Assembly (NCBI RefSeq): GCF_900187365.1
Contig: NZ_FYDG01000008.1
Location: 62,001 to 126,000, forward strand
Reading direction: 5' to 3'
Origin: Rhodoblastus acidophilus
Lineage (GTDB): Bacteria; Pseudomonadota; Alphaproteobacteria; Rhizobiales; Beijerinckiaceae
DNA: 64,000 nucleotides
Below, one piece after another: positions 27,386 to 34,880 of this stretch. Below the pieces are notes generated by a model. The model made no database searches, was not told the origin of the DNA, and saw only the letters and a program-made list of their open reading frames with translations. The first letter of the stretch is position 1. Each line of letters opens with the position of its first letter. A program made the translations under genes and the position numbers.

Positions 27386-27571
27386 TCAGCCGACGATCGT
27401 GGTCTCGATCGCAGCGGCCTTCTTCAGGCCACCCTGCCAGTAGGCCGGGAACCACTTGGTGTTCGACAGCACAGCGAGGTGAACGAGAATGGCGATGACG
27501 GTCACGGAGCCGAGCAGCAGCGGCAGGCCAACGCTCGGGTTGACGACGGTCCAGATCTTGCCCTGGTTCAT
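27386..27571 (-). CDS. pucA: Light-harvesting 2 alpha chain, copy 2
   Basis: A 61-residue LH2 alpha peptide differing from copy 1 at a handful of positions ([10 protein letters not shown] against [10 protein letters not shown], and ETTIVG against ETSIVG). His31, Tyr44 and Trp45 are conserved, again predicting a B850-type pigment ring. The gene has the same AAGGAG site and the same 12-base spacing from pucB as copy 1. Near identity at DNA level marks a recent duplication or gene conversion. Confidence 0.97.
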   Translation of the reverse strand: MNQGKIWTVVNPSVGLPLLLGSVTVIAILVHLAVLSNTKWFPAYWQGGLKKAAAIETTIVG

Positions 27572-27583
27572 GTCAGGAGCTCC

Positions 27584-27730
27584 TTAGTGCAGCCAGGGGG
27601 AGAAAGCGAACGCGAGAACGTGCGCGAAGATCGCGATCACGAAGAACACGCGGGTGCCGTCGATAACGTACTTGTGAAGCTCTTCAGCTTCGGCTGCGGT
27701 CAAGCCGGTCAGCCCCTTTACATCAGCCAT
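27584..27730 (-). CDS. pucB: Light-harvesting 2 beta chain, copy 2
   Basis: A 48-residue beta peptide starting [21 protein letters not shown] and then identical to copy 1 through the membrane helix and FSPWLH terminus. The N-terminal extension MADVKGLTG is more like other LH2 beta chains. It is preceded by a GAGAGGTTGAC stretch and is the first gene of copy 2. Confidence 0.96.
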   Translation of the reverse strand: MADVKGLTGLTAAEAEELHKYVIDGTRVFFVIAIFAHVLAFAFSPWLH

Positions 27731-27847
27731 GTCAACCTCTCAAATTTTTCGCCACGCTTTTTTTCGTGCTAAACCGCACGTTGATCACCGGTGGCGCGGT
27801 GGCGCAACTTGTGCGAAACTGAGCTTCGCCGTCGCAGCGCAGGTGTC

Positions 27848-27887
27848 ACTATAGATTGCCGCTTTGTAATGTCAAATTCACTTGACA
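27848..27887 (-). promoter_or_regulatory. pucBA copy 2 promoter with PpsR/CrtJ-type box
   Basis: TTGACA and TATAGT are 16 bases apart on the minus strand, and TGTCAAATTCACTTGACA (27870-27887) again covers the -35 element. The box and both hexamers are identical to those of copy 1, while the spacer differs at several positions, so the regulatory core is under selection. Confidence 0.85.
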
Positions 27888-28085
27888 TGGAAACGCATTT
27901 CTGAACGACACGTGATTTCCGTAGCCGAAACAACATTTTAAATGGTGAACGCCGGCGCAGATCGCGTCGCGCGCGGCGAAAATTGCGGCAATTACGGAGA
28001 AAAATAGTACGGGGCCTCTATGAGACCTGAGCGCCCCATTCGCGCCGGACGCAACCTAAAGCTTTGTTCAAATTTATGTATTTTC

Positions 28086-28110
28086 GGAACGCCGCGCCGC
28101 GCCGCCCGTT
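28086..28110 (+). promoter_or_regulatory. EcfG-type general stress response promoter
   Basis: GGAAC at 28086-28090 and CGTT at 28107-28110 are separated by 16 bases, matching the alphaproteobacterial EcfG consensus. It ends 31 bases before the Mn-catalase ATG, so a start point near 28117 would give a short leader carrying the CGGAGG ribosome site. Confidence 0.65.
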
Positions 28111-28140
28111 GTCGACCCAGGGCACGCATGCGGAGGCTTC

Positions 28141-29016
28141 ATGTTCATTCACAACAAGAAACTGCAATACACGGTCAGGGTCGCCCGACCGAATCCCGTC
28201 CTCGCGAGTTTCATGCTGGAGCAGTTCGGCGGCCCGCAGGGCGAGCTGGCCGCGGCCATGCGCTATTTCACCCAGGCGCTCGGGGAGGTCGATCCCGGCC
28301 GCAAGGACATGCTGATGGACATCGCCACCGAGGAGCTCAGCCATCTTGAGATCATCGGCAGCATCGTGGCCATGCTCAACAAGGGCTCCAAGGGCAAGTT
28401 GGCAGAAGGCGCGGACGAACAGGCCGACCTTTACCGCTCGCTGTCGCAAGGCTGTTCGGTGCAGACCGAAGCCCTGCTCTACGGCGGCGGCCCGTCGCTG
28501 ACCAATTCCTCCGGCGTGCCGTGGACGGCGGCCTATATCGACTCCATCGGCGATCCCAGCGCCGATCTGCGCTCGAACATCGCCGCCGAAAGCCGCGCCA
28601 AGATCGTCTATGAGCGGCTGATCAACGTCACCGACGACGCCGACGTGAAGGACGCCCTGACCTTCCTGATGACCCGCGAGATCGCGCATCAGAAGAGTTT
28701 TGAGAAGGCGCTCTACGCCATCCACGACAATTTCCCGCCCGGAAAACTCCAGGGCAAGCCGGAATTCGCCAATCTCTACGTTCACGCCTCGCATGGCGAG
28801 GGCGAGACTCTCGGCCCCTGGAACAGCGGCGCCGACTGGCGCCGGCTCGACGATGTCGAAAGCGCCCTGCCGCTCAATGGCGGCGACGGTCAGGCGGAGG
28901 TGAAGCTCAGTTCGGACGAGAACCGGTTCATCGAAGCCCTCGTCTTGCGCACGCGCTCCGACCCGGACTCGCAACCGACCACCGGGGCCGATCTGGGCTC
29001 CGAGGGACGCCACTGA
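28141..29016 (+). CDS. Manganese catalase
   Basis: A 291-residue di-manganese (non-heme) catalase that converts hydrogen peroxide to water and oxygen. It shows the family start MFIHNKKLQYTVRV, ferritin-like helices with metal-ligand motifs (GELAAAMRYFTQA, ATEELSHLEIIG, NIAAESRAKIVYERL, TREIAHQKSFEKAL) and the FPPGKLQG segment. A CGGAGG ribosome site precedes the ATG. The EcfG-type promoter upstream suggests induction in the general stress response. A ferritin-like DUF892 gene follows after 32 bases and is probably co-transcribed. Confidence 0.93.
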   Translation: MFIHNKKLQYTVRVARPNPVLASFMLEQFGGPQGELAAAMRYFTQALGEVDPGRKDMLMDIATEELSHLEIIGSIVAMLNKGSKGKLAEGADEQADLYRSLSQGCSVQTEALLYGGGPSLTNSSGVPWTAAYIDSIGDPSADLRSNIAAESRAKIVYERLINVTDDADVKDALTFLMTREIAHQKSFEKALYAIHDNFPPGKLQGKPEFANLYVHASHGEGETLGPWNSGADWRRLDDVESALPLNGGDGQAEVKLSSDENRFIEALVLRTRSDPDSQPTTGADLGSEGRH

Positions 29017-29048
29017 TTTCCCCCTCGTTTCAACCTTGGAGATATCCG

Positions 29049-29540
29049 ATGCCGCAGGAAGCTTTGAAGAACTTGTTCGTCGCGGGTCTCAGCAACGCCC
29101 ACGCCATGGAATCGCAGGCCGAGCAATTGCTCAAGCGCCAGATTGAGCGGCTCGACGAATTTCCGGATCTTAAGGCGCGCCTCCAGACGCATCTCGACGA
29201 GACCTACCGGCAGCAGCAGCGAATCGACGCCATTCTGGAATCGCTCGGCGAATCCGCCTCCACCTTGAAGGACACGGCCATGTCGCTGTTCGGCAATTTG
29301 GCGGCGGCGGCGCATATCCCGGCGGATGACGAAGTGTTGAAGAACTCCTTCGCCAGCTTCGCTTTCGAAAATTATGAGACGGCGGCCTACAAGTCGCTGA
29401 TCGCCATAGCCGAAAGCGCCGGCGTTCCCAGCGCCATCGGCCCGCTGCGCCAGTCGTGCGAGGAAGAGGAAGCCATGGCGTCCTGGCTGTCGAGCCAGCT
29501 CGATTCCGTCACGCGCCGCTTCATCCAGAAGGCGGCGTGA
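29049..29540 (+). CDS. Ferritin-like DUF892 (YciE/YciF-type) protein
   Basis: A 163-residue four-helix protein of the DUF892 ferritin-like group. Conserved features include LFVAGLSNAHAMESQAEQLLKRQ near the N terminus, QQQRIDAILESLG, and the acidic helix FENYETAAYKSLIAIAE with the EEEEAMASWL end. Such proteins are stress-induced in other bacteria; no enzymatic activity is established. It follows the Mn-catalase in the same direction and ends in a terminator that reaches the start of the next gene. Confidence 0.88.
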   Translation: MPQEALKNLFVAGLSNAHAMESQAEQLLKRQIERLDEFPDLKARLQTHLDETYRQQQRIDAILESLGESASTLKDTAMSLFGNLAAAAHIPADDEVLKNSFASFAFENYETAAYKSLIAIAESAGVPSAIGPLRQSCEEEEAMASWLSSQLDSVTRRFIQKAA

Positions 29541-29563
29541 CCGGTCGCTTCACCCGACAGACG

Positions 29564-29597
29564 CCCGGCGGCGCCCGCCCGCGCCGCCGGGCTTTTT
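29564..29597 (+). terminator. Terminator after the catalase/DUF892 unit
   Basis: A perfect 10-bp GC stem (29564-29573 with 29582-29591) with an eight-base loop is followed by CTTTTT. It lies immediately before the ATG of the amine oxidase at 29602, leaving little room for a ribosome site there. Confidence 0.75.
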
Positions 29598-29601
29598 GCG
29601 C

Positions 29602-30876
29602 ATGAACGACCCTTTCGATCTGGTCATCGTCGGCGCCGGCGCGGCCGGAGTGGGCGCCGCGCGCCTGCTGGCCGGCGAGAACCTTTCCGTTGTGACGCTG
29701 GAGGCCGCGCCGCGCGTCGGCGGGCGCATGGCGACGGTCGAGATCGGCGGGCTGACGCTCGATTTCGGCGCGGAATGGCTGCATTCGGCGCTGCGCAACC
29801 CGTGGACGCGGCTGGGCGAAGATGTCGGTTTCGCGCTCGACCGGCGCCGCGCTAACTGGCGGATGCAATATAAAAACCTCGGTTTCTCGCCGGAGGAGCA
29901 GGAAGCGGCGGGGGCGGCCTATCAGGCGTGGAGCGACGCGCTCGCCGCGGCGCCCGACGATTGCGCCGCGAAAACCTTGCCGCCCCAGGGCGCGTGGAAC
30001 GCCTATGTCCGTGCCCTCGCCGGCTATGTCAGCGGCGCCGAGCTGGAAGACCTGTCGGCGCGTGATTACGCGATTTATGACGCCGCCGCCGGCGCGGAAA
30101 ACTGGCGCGTTCCGCACGGATTCGGCGCGCTGGCCGCAGCCGCATGGCCGCAGCGAATTCCCTTGCGCCTCGCCACGCCGGCGAACGCGTTGAGGCTGAC
30201 CGCGACCGGCGTGGCGCTCGACACACGCGGGGGCGAGGTCAAGGCCCGCGCCGCGCTCGTCACCGTTTCGACCGCCGTGCTGGCCGGCGACGCCATCGAC
30301 TGGCCGCGCGAACTCTCTCCCTGGCGCGAAGCCGCCGCCGCTTTGCCGCTCGGGCGCAACGAAAAGCTGTTCTTCGAGATTGGGAACGCCGCCGCGCCCT
30401 TCGAGGACGACACGCATCTGATCGGCGACCCGCGCGATTCCGCCAGCGCCTCGTTCGACATCAAACCGTGGGGACGCCCGATGATCGAATGTTTTCTCGG
30501 CGGCGCCGGCGCTCAGGCCGTGGCGCGCGAAGGCCCCGCCTGCGCCTTCGCCGCGGCGGAGGACGCCCTCGCCCGCCTGTTCGGCGCAAATATTCGCCGC
30601 GCGCTGCGTCCGCTGGCCGCGACGCATTGGGGCCGCGACCCGCGCATCGGCGGCGCCTACAGCGCCGCCCTGCCCGGCCGGGCCGACGCGCGGGAAGCGC
30701 TGGCGCGCCCGTTCGACGACCGCGTGTTTTTCGCCGGGGAAGCCACGGACCCGCAGGATTTCACCACCGCCCACGGCGCCTACGCCAGCGGCCAGCGCGC
30801 GGCGCGGCAGGCGCTCGCCGCGCTCACGCGGCAGGATCCGTCGCGGCAGGATCCGTCGCGGCCGCCCGCGCGTTGA
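29602..30876 (+). CDS. FAD-dependent amine oxidase family protein
   Basis: The 424-residue flavoenzyme has the N-terminal FAD motif VIVGAGAAGVGAARLL, the GGRMATVEIGGLTLDFGAEWLH stretch typical of monoamine/polyamine oxidases, and a C-terminal FAD-binding VFFAGEATDPQDFTTAHGAYASGQRAA. It would oxidise an amine or a related substrate, unknown here. ATG 29602 was chosen over TTG 29596. The start sits six bases from a terminator poly-T and has no clear ribosome site, so expression may depend on read-through. Two tandem RQDPS repeats end the protein. Confidence 0.82.
   Translation: MNDPFDLVIVGAGAAGVGAARLLAGENLSVVTLEAAPRVGGRMATVEIGGLTLDFGAEWLHSALRNPWTRLGEDVGFALDRRRANWRMQYKNLGFSPEEQEAAGAAYQAWSDALAAAPDDCAAKTLPPQGAWNAYVRALAGYVSGAELEDLSARDYAIYDAAAGAENWRVPHGFGALAAAAWPQRIPLRLATPANALRLTATGVALDTRGGEVKARAALVTVSTAVLAGDAIDWPRELSPWREAAAALPLGRNEKLFFEIGNAAAPFEDDTHLIGDPRDSASASFDIKPWGRPMIECFLGGAGAQAVAREGPACAFAAAEDALARLFGANIRRALRPLAATHWGRDPRIGGAYSAALPGRADAREALARPFDDRVFFAGEATDPQDFTTAHGAYASGQRAARQALAALTRQDPSRQDPSRPPAR
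30827..30856 (+). repeat. Tandem 15-bp duplication in the 3' end of the amine oxidase gene
   Basis: The unit CGCGGCAGGATCCGT occurs twice in a row (30827-30841 and 30842-30856), adding one in-frame RQDPS to the C-terminal tail. Confidence 0.95.
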
Positions 30877-30899
30877 GAGATTCTGCGACAGGATGCCTC

Positions 30900-31130
30900 A
30901 TGAGCGACAAAACCAACCCCAAAACCGCGCCCACGCCAAACTCCAACGCCGAGAAGGACCCGGAAGACTGGGTGTCCGGCGACGATCCCATGACGGGGGC
31001 GCAGGCCTCCTATTTAAAAACCCTGTCCGAAGAATGCGGCGACCCCAACGCCTTCGATCCCGGCCTGACCAAGGCGGAGGCGTCGAAGCGCATCGACACG
31101 CTCAAGGCGGAACGCGAGCGCGGGGCGTGA
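30900..31130 (+). CDS. DUF3072 small protein
   Basis: A 76-residue hydrophilic protein with the DUF3072 signature DPEDWVSGDDPMTGAQASYLKTLSEE followed by LTKAEASKRIDTLK. The family is widespread and of unknown function. The N-terminal 20 residues are low complexity (Lys, Asn, Pro, Thr). It starts 24 bases after the amine oxidase stop and may be co-transcribed. Confidence 0.85.
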   Translation: MSDKTNPKTAPTPNSNAEKDPEDWVSGDDPMTGAQASYLKTLSEECGDPNAFDPGLTKAEASKRIDTLKAERERGA

Positions 31131-31396
31131 CCGGCGGCGGACCTGCGGTCATTCGTCGCCCCCTCGCCCCAACAGCCGCTTCCGCTAAGGAAATCTGGGC
31201 GAAACCAGCGGTTCGACCGTGACCTGCGCAAAAAGGAATAGGACTTATTGAGAGGGGAAAAGGCGCTCGGGCGATGCTTTAATTGCTCAGTGTCATTTCC
31301 CGTCGCTTCTTGCCACCCTATTAAAAAAGGCCGATGGGATCACCAAGAGCTTGACGCGAGTCAGGCCAATAAAGGTTCTAGCGGAGCAAACTGGCC

Positions 31397-31816
31397 ATGA
31401 ACGGCAAATCCCTTGTTCTTTCCGCCGCTCTTCTCTGCGGCTTCAGCTTCGGCGCGCTGGCGCAGGAAGCCGGCGATCCCGCCGCGGGCGAAAAGGTTTT
31501 TCGCGTGTGCCGCCAGTGCCATCACATCGGCCGCGGCGCCACCAATTTCTATGGCCCGGTGCTCAACGGCCTGATCGACCGCCCCGCCGGCTCCGTGCCC
31601 GGCTACAATTATTCCGAAGCCAACAAGACCTCCGGCAAGGTCTGGAACGTGCCGACCCTGACTTCCTATCTGCGCCAGCCGCAGCATGACGTTCCCAAGA
31701 CCTACATGACCTTCGCGGGCATCAAGAGCGACAAGGAAATCGCCGACGTGATCGCCTATATCGCCCAATACGACCGTTCCGGCGCCAAGAAGGGCGAGGG
31801 GCCGCAGCCGCAATAA
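31397..31816 (+). CDS. Cytochrome c2-like class I c-type cytochrome
   Basis: A 139-residue periplasmic cytochrome with a signal peptide ending near ALAQ (residue 22). The heme attachment site is CRQCH near residues 37-41, and the probable axial methionine is in YMTFAGI near residue 103. The NFYGPVLNGLIDRPAGSVPGYNYS segment is typical of cytochrome c2/c550. It would carry electrons to a reaction centre or oxidase. A GGAG sequence lies ten bases before the ATG. The 260-base upstream gap shows no other gene. Confidence 0.92.
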   Translation: MNGKSLVLSAALLCGFSFGALAQEAGDPAAGEKVFRVCRQCHHIGRGATNFYGPVLNGLIDRPAGSVPGYNYSEANKTSGKVWNVPTLTSYLRQPQHDVPKTYMTFAGIKSDKEIADVIAYIAQYDRSGAKKGEGPQPQ

Positions 31817-31840
31817 ACGCATTCATCCGCGCCGCTTTCG

Positions 31841-31876
31841 CGCCGCCGGGCCTGTGGCTTCGGCGGCGTTTATTTT
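31841..31876 (+). terminator. Terminator of the cytochrome c gene
   Basis: CGCCGCCG (31841-31848) pairs with CGGCGGCG (31861-31868) around a 12-base loop, followed by TTTATTTT. It overlaps the stop of the convergent glycosyltransferase gene. Confidence 0.65.
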
Positions 31877-33144
31877 GGCTGAAGCAGGTTTTCGATCACA
31901 TCCGCCGCCACGCGCGCGCCATCCTCGCCGCGCACCTGTTCGGCCACCTGTTGCGCCCGCAGCGCATAGTCCGGCTGCTCCAGCAGCGCGCGCAACTCCT
32001 CCGTCGCCCGCTCCGGCGTGAACTGCGCCTTCGGCAGCACGCGGGCGACGCCCAGCCGCGCGATGCGGGCGGCGTTGTCGGGCTGATCGACGAAAAACGG
32101 CGCGATCAATTGCGGGCGACCCGCGCGCAGCGCCTGGACGCCGGTTCCCGCCCCGCCATGGTGCAGAATGACCGCCGCGCGCGAAAACACGGCGGAATGC
32201 GGCGCATAGCCCCACACCAGCAAATCCGGCCCCTTGGGCGCCCGGATGAAGCGGGCGTCATCGCGCCCCGCGATCACCAGGGCGCGGCGCCCGAGCGCGC
32301 GCGCGGCGGCGACGCCATGGCGCAACACTTCCGCGCCGCCGAGCGCCGCGAAACTGCCTAAAGTCAGCACCACCGGCGCCGGCCCGTCCTGCAGGAACGC
32401 CTCGATCCTCGGGTCGAGCGCCGCGGCGCCGCCGTCATGGAACGTAGCGCCCACCGCGATCGCGCCGGACGGCCCTTGCGTCAGCAAGGGCGAATACAGG
32501 CCAAGCACGGCGCGGGCGCCGCCGGCGTCGAGAAACGGAATGGCCCGGCTTCGCGGCAGGCCCAATTCCGCGCGCGCGCGCCGCGCCCGCTTGGTCATCG
32601 GCCGGAACGCCGCGCGGAACGTGGCGACCAGAATGCGGTTCCAGACGCGGCCGACCGGCCCCGGCGCGCGGGCGAACGGAGCCGGGCCGAGCCGCTCCGA
32701 CGTGATCAAGGGCGGGTCGTCGGGCGACATCAGCAGCGACGGCGCCAGCAGCACATGGACATGCGGAATGTCGTGAAGCTCGGCGGCGAGTTGCGCGGCA
32801 TAGGCGATGTGGTGGCCGACCACCAGATCGGCGCCGGCGACCACCGGCATGAGATCGCGAACATTTTCCGCCAGCAGATCCTGCGCCAGCCTGACGACGA
32901 AAAAATCGTCCGACAGAACATTGCGCACGAATTCGCGCGGGCTGACGTTGAGGCGGCGCACCAGCTCCGCCTCATCCGGGCCGATGGCCGCGAAGTCGAG
33001 GCCCGCGTTTTCGAACATCGGGCGATAATGGCCGCTGGTGGCGACGACCACATCGAAGCCGCGGCCCTGCAAAGCCTTGCCGAGCGCGATAAACGGATAG
33101 ATGTCGCCATGCGACCCCAGCGTGGCGAGCACGATTTTTGTCAT
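31870..33144 (-). CDS. GT1-family glycosyltransferase
   Basis: A 424-residue GT-B fold enzyme of the UDP-glycosyltransferase type. The N terminus TLGSHGDIYPFIALGKALQ and the C-terminal nucleotide-sugar site GYAPHSAVFSRAAVILHHGGAGTGVQALRAGRPQLIAPFFVDQPDNAARI are diagnostic of the CrtX/MGT/rhamnosyltransferase group that glycosylates lipophilic aglycones. No membrane segment is present. Acceptor and donor are not determined by sequence. A carotenoid acceptor is worth considering because R. acidophilus makes rhodopin glucoside, but no crt gene is nearby. It is divergent from folB. Confidence 0.85.
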   Translation of the reverse strand: MTKIVLATLGSHGDIYPFIALGKALQGRGFDVVVATSGHYRPMFENAGLDFAAIGPDEAELVRRLNVSPREFVRNVLSDDFFVVRLAQDLLAENVRDLMPVVAGADLVVGHHIAYAAQLAAELHDIPHVHVLLAPSLLMSPDDPPLITSERLGPAPFARAPGPVGRVWNRILVATFRAAFRPMTKRARRARAELGLPRSRAIPFLDAGGARAVLGLYSPLLTQGPSGAIAVGATFHDGGAAALDPRIEAFLQDGPAPVVLTLGSFAALGGAEVLRHGVAAARALGRRALVIAGRDDARFIRAPKGPDLLVWGYAPHSAVFSRAAVILHHGGAGTGVQALRAGRPQLIAPFFVDQPDNAARIARLGVARVLPKAQFTPERATEELRALLEQPDYALRAQQVAEQVRGEDGARVAADVIENLLQPK

Positions 33145-33240
33145 GAGTCAGTTTAACCTTGGCCGCGGCCGCGCGGCAAGCGCGATGGACAGGTTTGCGC
33201 CCCGGGCCTATGACAGGCGCCTCACGGCTAAAGGTGCGCG

Positions 33241-33639
33241 ATGACAGATTTTTTCAACGGAGAGGACCATATCGTCCTGGCGCTCGACGAGGTGAGCGTG
33301 AACGTGTCCTGCGGCCTGCATCCGTGGGAGCGCCACCCCGAGCGCCCGACCCGCCTGATCATTTCCGTCCGCCTCTATGCGCCGCTCAGCACCGCGCGCG
33401 CCGAGCAGATGAAGATCATCGATTACGACAAGGTGCGCAACCGCATTCTCGCGCTGGAGAAGGACGGCCATATCGATCTGCTGGAGACGGTGGCCGACAA
33501 GGTGGTTGACGCCTGCTTCGGCGACAAGCGCGTCGCCGCCTGCCGGATTTCGGTGCGCAAGCCGGACATTTACAACGAAACGCGCGGCGCCGGCATCGAC
33601 CTGTTCCGCACCCGCGCCCGCTGGGCGCCCCTGGCTTGA
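33241..33639 (+). CDS. folB: Dihydroneopterin aldolase-type protein
   Basis: A 132-residue protein of the FolB/FolX fold, beginning with the usual LALDEVSVNVSCGLHPWERHPERP segment. The central IDYDKVRNRILALEKDGHIDLLETVADKV holds the conserved glutamate-bearing region, and the VRKPDIYNETRGAGIDLFR end follows. It would act as dihydroneopterin aldolase or epimerase. The downstream SDR gene starts inside its stop codon (TTGA), and queD follows, so it may serve a specialised pterin route rather than only folate synthesis. Confidence 0.85.
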   Translation: MTDFFNGEDHIVLALDEVSVNVSCGLHPWERHPERPTRLIISVRLYAPLSTARAEQMKIIDYDKVRNRILALEKDGHIDLLETVADKVVDACFGDKRVAACRISVRKPDIYNETRGAGIDLFRTRARWAPLA

Positions 33640-34388
33640 CGGCGCCGGCCGCTCTCATCACCGGGGCCTCCAGCCGGCTCGCCGCGCCGCTCGCGCGTTT
33701 TTTCGCGGGGCGCGGCTATGCGCTGGTGCTGCACCAGCGCAGCCCCCGCAAAAACGTCGCGGCGCTGGCGGAAGAATTGCGCGGCCAGGGCGCGGCGGTC
33801 GAGGTGATGACCTTCGATTTCGTGGCGCGCGAAAACATCGAGGCGTTTTGCGCCCGCATGTCCCAGCCGTTCGGCGTCCCCGAGGCGATCGTCAACAACG
33901 CCTCCAATTTCGTTCACGACTTTCCCGGCCGGGGCGACGCCAACCTGCTGACGGAAAGTTTTATGGTCCACATGCTCGCGCCGTTCCAGATTCTGGAGGC
34001 GGCCTGCCGCGACAAAAGCCCGGACCAGCGGCTGAACGTGTTCAACATCCTCGACCAAAAACTGTTGAACCTCAATCCGGATTATTATTCCTACACGTTG
34101 GGCAAATCCGGCCTGCAAACCCTGACGCAGATGTGGAATCGCGCGGGACGCGCCGACGTGCGCGCGTTCGGCCTGCTGCCGGGCCTGATGTTTCCCTCGG
34201 GGCCGCAGAGCGAGGCGCGCTTTGTCGAGGATTCCGCCAAAATCCCCACGGGGCGCGCGCTGCCGCCCCACGAGCTTTGCGCGCTGATCGGTTTTTTGCT
34301 CGACCATCCCGACATGCCCGGCGGACTGTTTCCGCTTGACGGCGGCGAGCATCTGCTGGCGCGCAGCCGCGACGTGGCGTTCGAATGA
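33636..34388 (+). CDS. Short-chain dehydrogenase, FolM/pteridine reductase-like
   Basis: A 250-residue SDR with an altered cofactor loop (ALITGASSRLAAPLARFF, then LVLHQRSPRKN with an arginine suggesting NADPH), VNNASNF, and the catalytic YSYTLGK (Tyr and Lys spaced by three-plus-one). VNNASNF and the overall pattern resemble pteridine reductase and FolM-type dihydromonapterin reductases. The gene begins with TTG overlapping the folB stop by four bases, strongly indicating coupled translation. The exact substrate is inferred from context. Confidence 0.78.
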   Translation: MTAPAALITGASSRLAAPLARFFAGRGYALVLHQRSPRKNVAALAEELRGQGAAVEVMTFDFVARENIEAFCARMSQPFGVPEAIVNNASNFVHDFPGRGDANLLTESFMVHMLAPFQILEAACRDKSPDQRLNVFNILDQKLLNLNPDYYSYTLGKSGLQTLTQMWNRAGRADVRAFGLLPGLMFPSGPQSEARFVEDSAKIPTGRALPPHELCALIGFLLDHPDMPGGLFPLDGGEHLLARSRDVAFE

Positions 34389-34459
34389 GGCGTCTTCTTT
34401 TCGGCCTGTGGCGGGGGAATTCCCTTCCCCTTCAGGCCATCATGTTCTAAATCCCGGCC

Positions 34460-34819
34460 ATGCCGATCACCATCACCCAGGCTTTCACGTTTGAAGCCGC
34501 GCACCGCCTGCCCCACGTGCCGGAAACGCATCGCTGCCGCCGGCTGCATGGCCATTCCTATCGCGTCGAACTGACCCTCGGCGGCGAGGTCGATCCGCAC
34601 ACCGGCTTCGTGGTGGATTTTTTCGACGTCGAGGCGGCGTTCGCGCCGGTGCTGGCGACGCTCGATCACCATTTGCTCAACGAGATCGAGGGCCTCGACA
34701 ATCCCACGGCGGAAAATATCGCGCTGTGGATTTATCGGAAGGTCAGCCCCAACCTGCCGCCGCTCCAGGCGGTCAAGGTGTTCGAGACGCCGATGTGCTG
34801 GGCGGAATATCGGGCCTGA
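34460..34819 (+). CDS. queD: 6-carboxy-tetrahydropterin synthase / PTPS family
   Basis: A 119-residue member of the QueD/6-pyruvoyl-tetrahydropterin synthase family. Zinc ligands His15, His30 and His32 (FEAAHRL, RLHGHSY), catalytic Cys26, the LDHHLLNEI motif and the late VFETPMCWAEY glutamate are all visible. QueD makes the 7-deazaguanine precursor of queuosine; related enzymes serve tetrahydropterin synthesis. No queC, queE or queF is nearby and folB plus an SDR precede it, so either role is possible. Confidence 0.88.
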   Translation: MPITITQAFTFEAAHRLPHVPETHRCRRLHGHSYRVELTLGGEVDPHTGFVVDFFDVEAAFAPVLATLDHHLLNEIEGLDNPTAENIALWIYRKVSPNLPPLQAVKVFETPMCWAEYRA

Positions 34820-34880
34820 GCTGAAGCAGGAACGCGAAATTGCTGGGCGCTTACGTGAAAAGACCTCTGGACAGGCGAAG

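Larger units (their letters stand above)
27731..28140. other. Divergent intergenic region between pucBA copy 2 and the Mn-catalase
   Basis: This 410-base gap has no supported gene. It contains the pucBA copy 2 promoter and box (27848-27887) reading leftwards and an EcfG-type promoter match (28086-28110) reading rightwards into the catalase. Confidence 0.8.

Noticed and set aside
27096-27443. 115-codon plus-strand frame between the puc operons
   Set aside because: It crosses the terminator of pucBA copy 2 and the antisense of pucA; no protein character.
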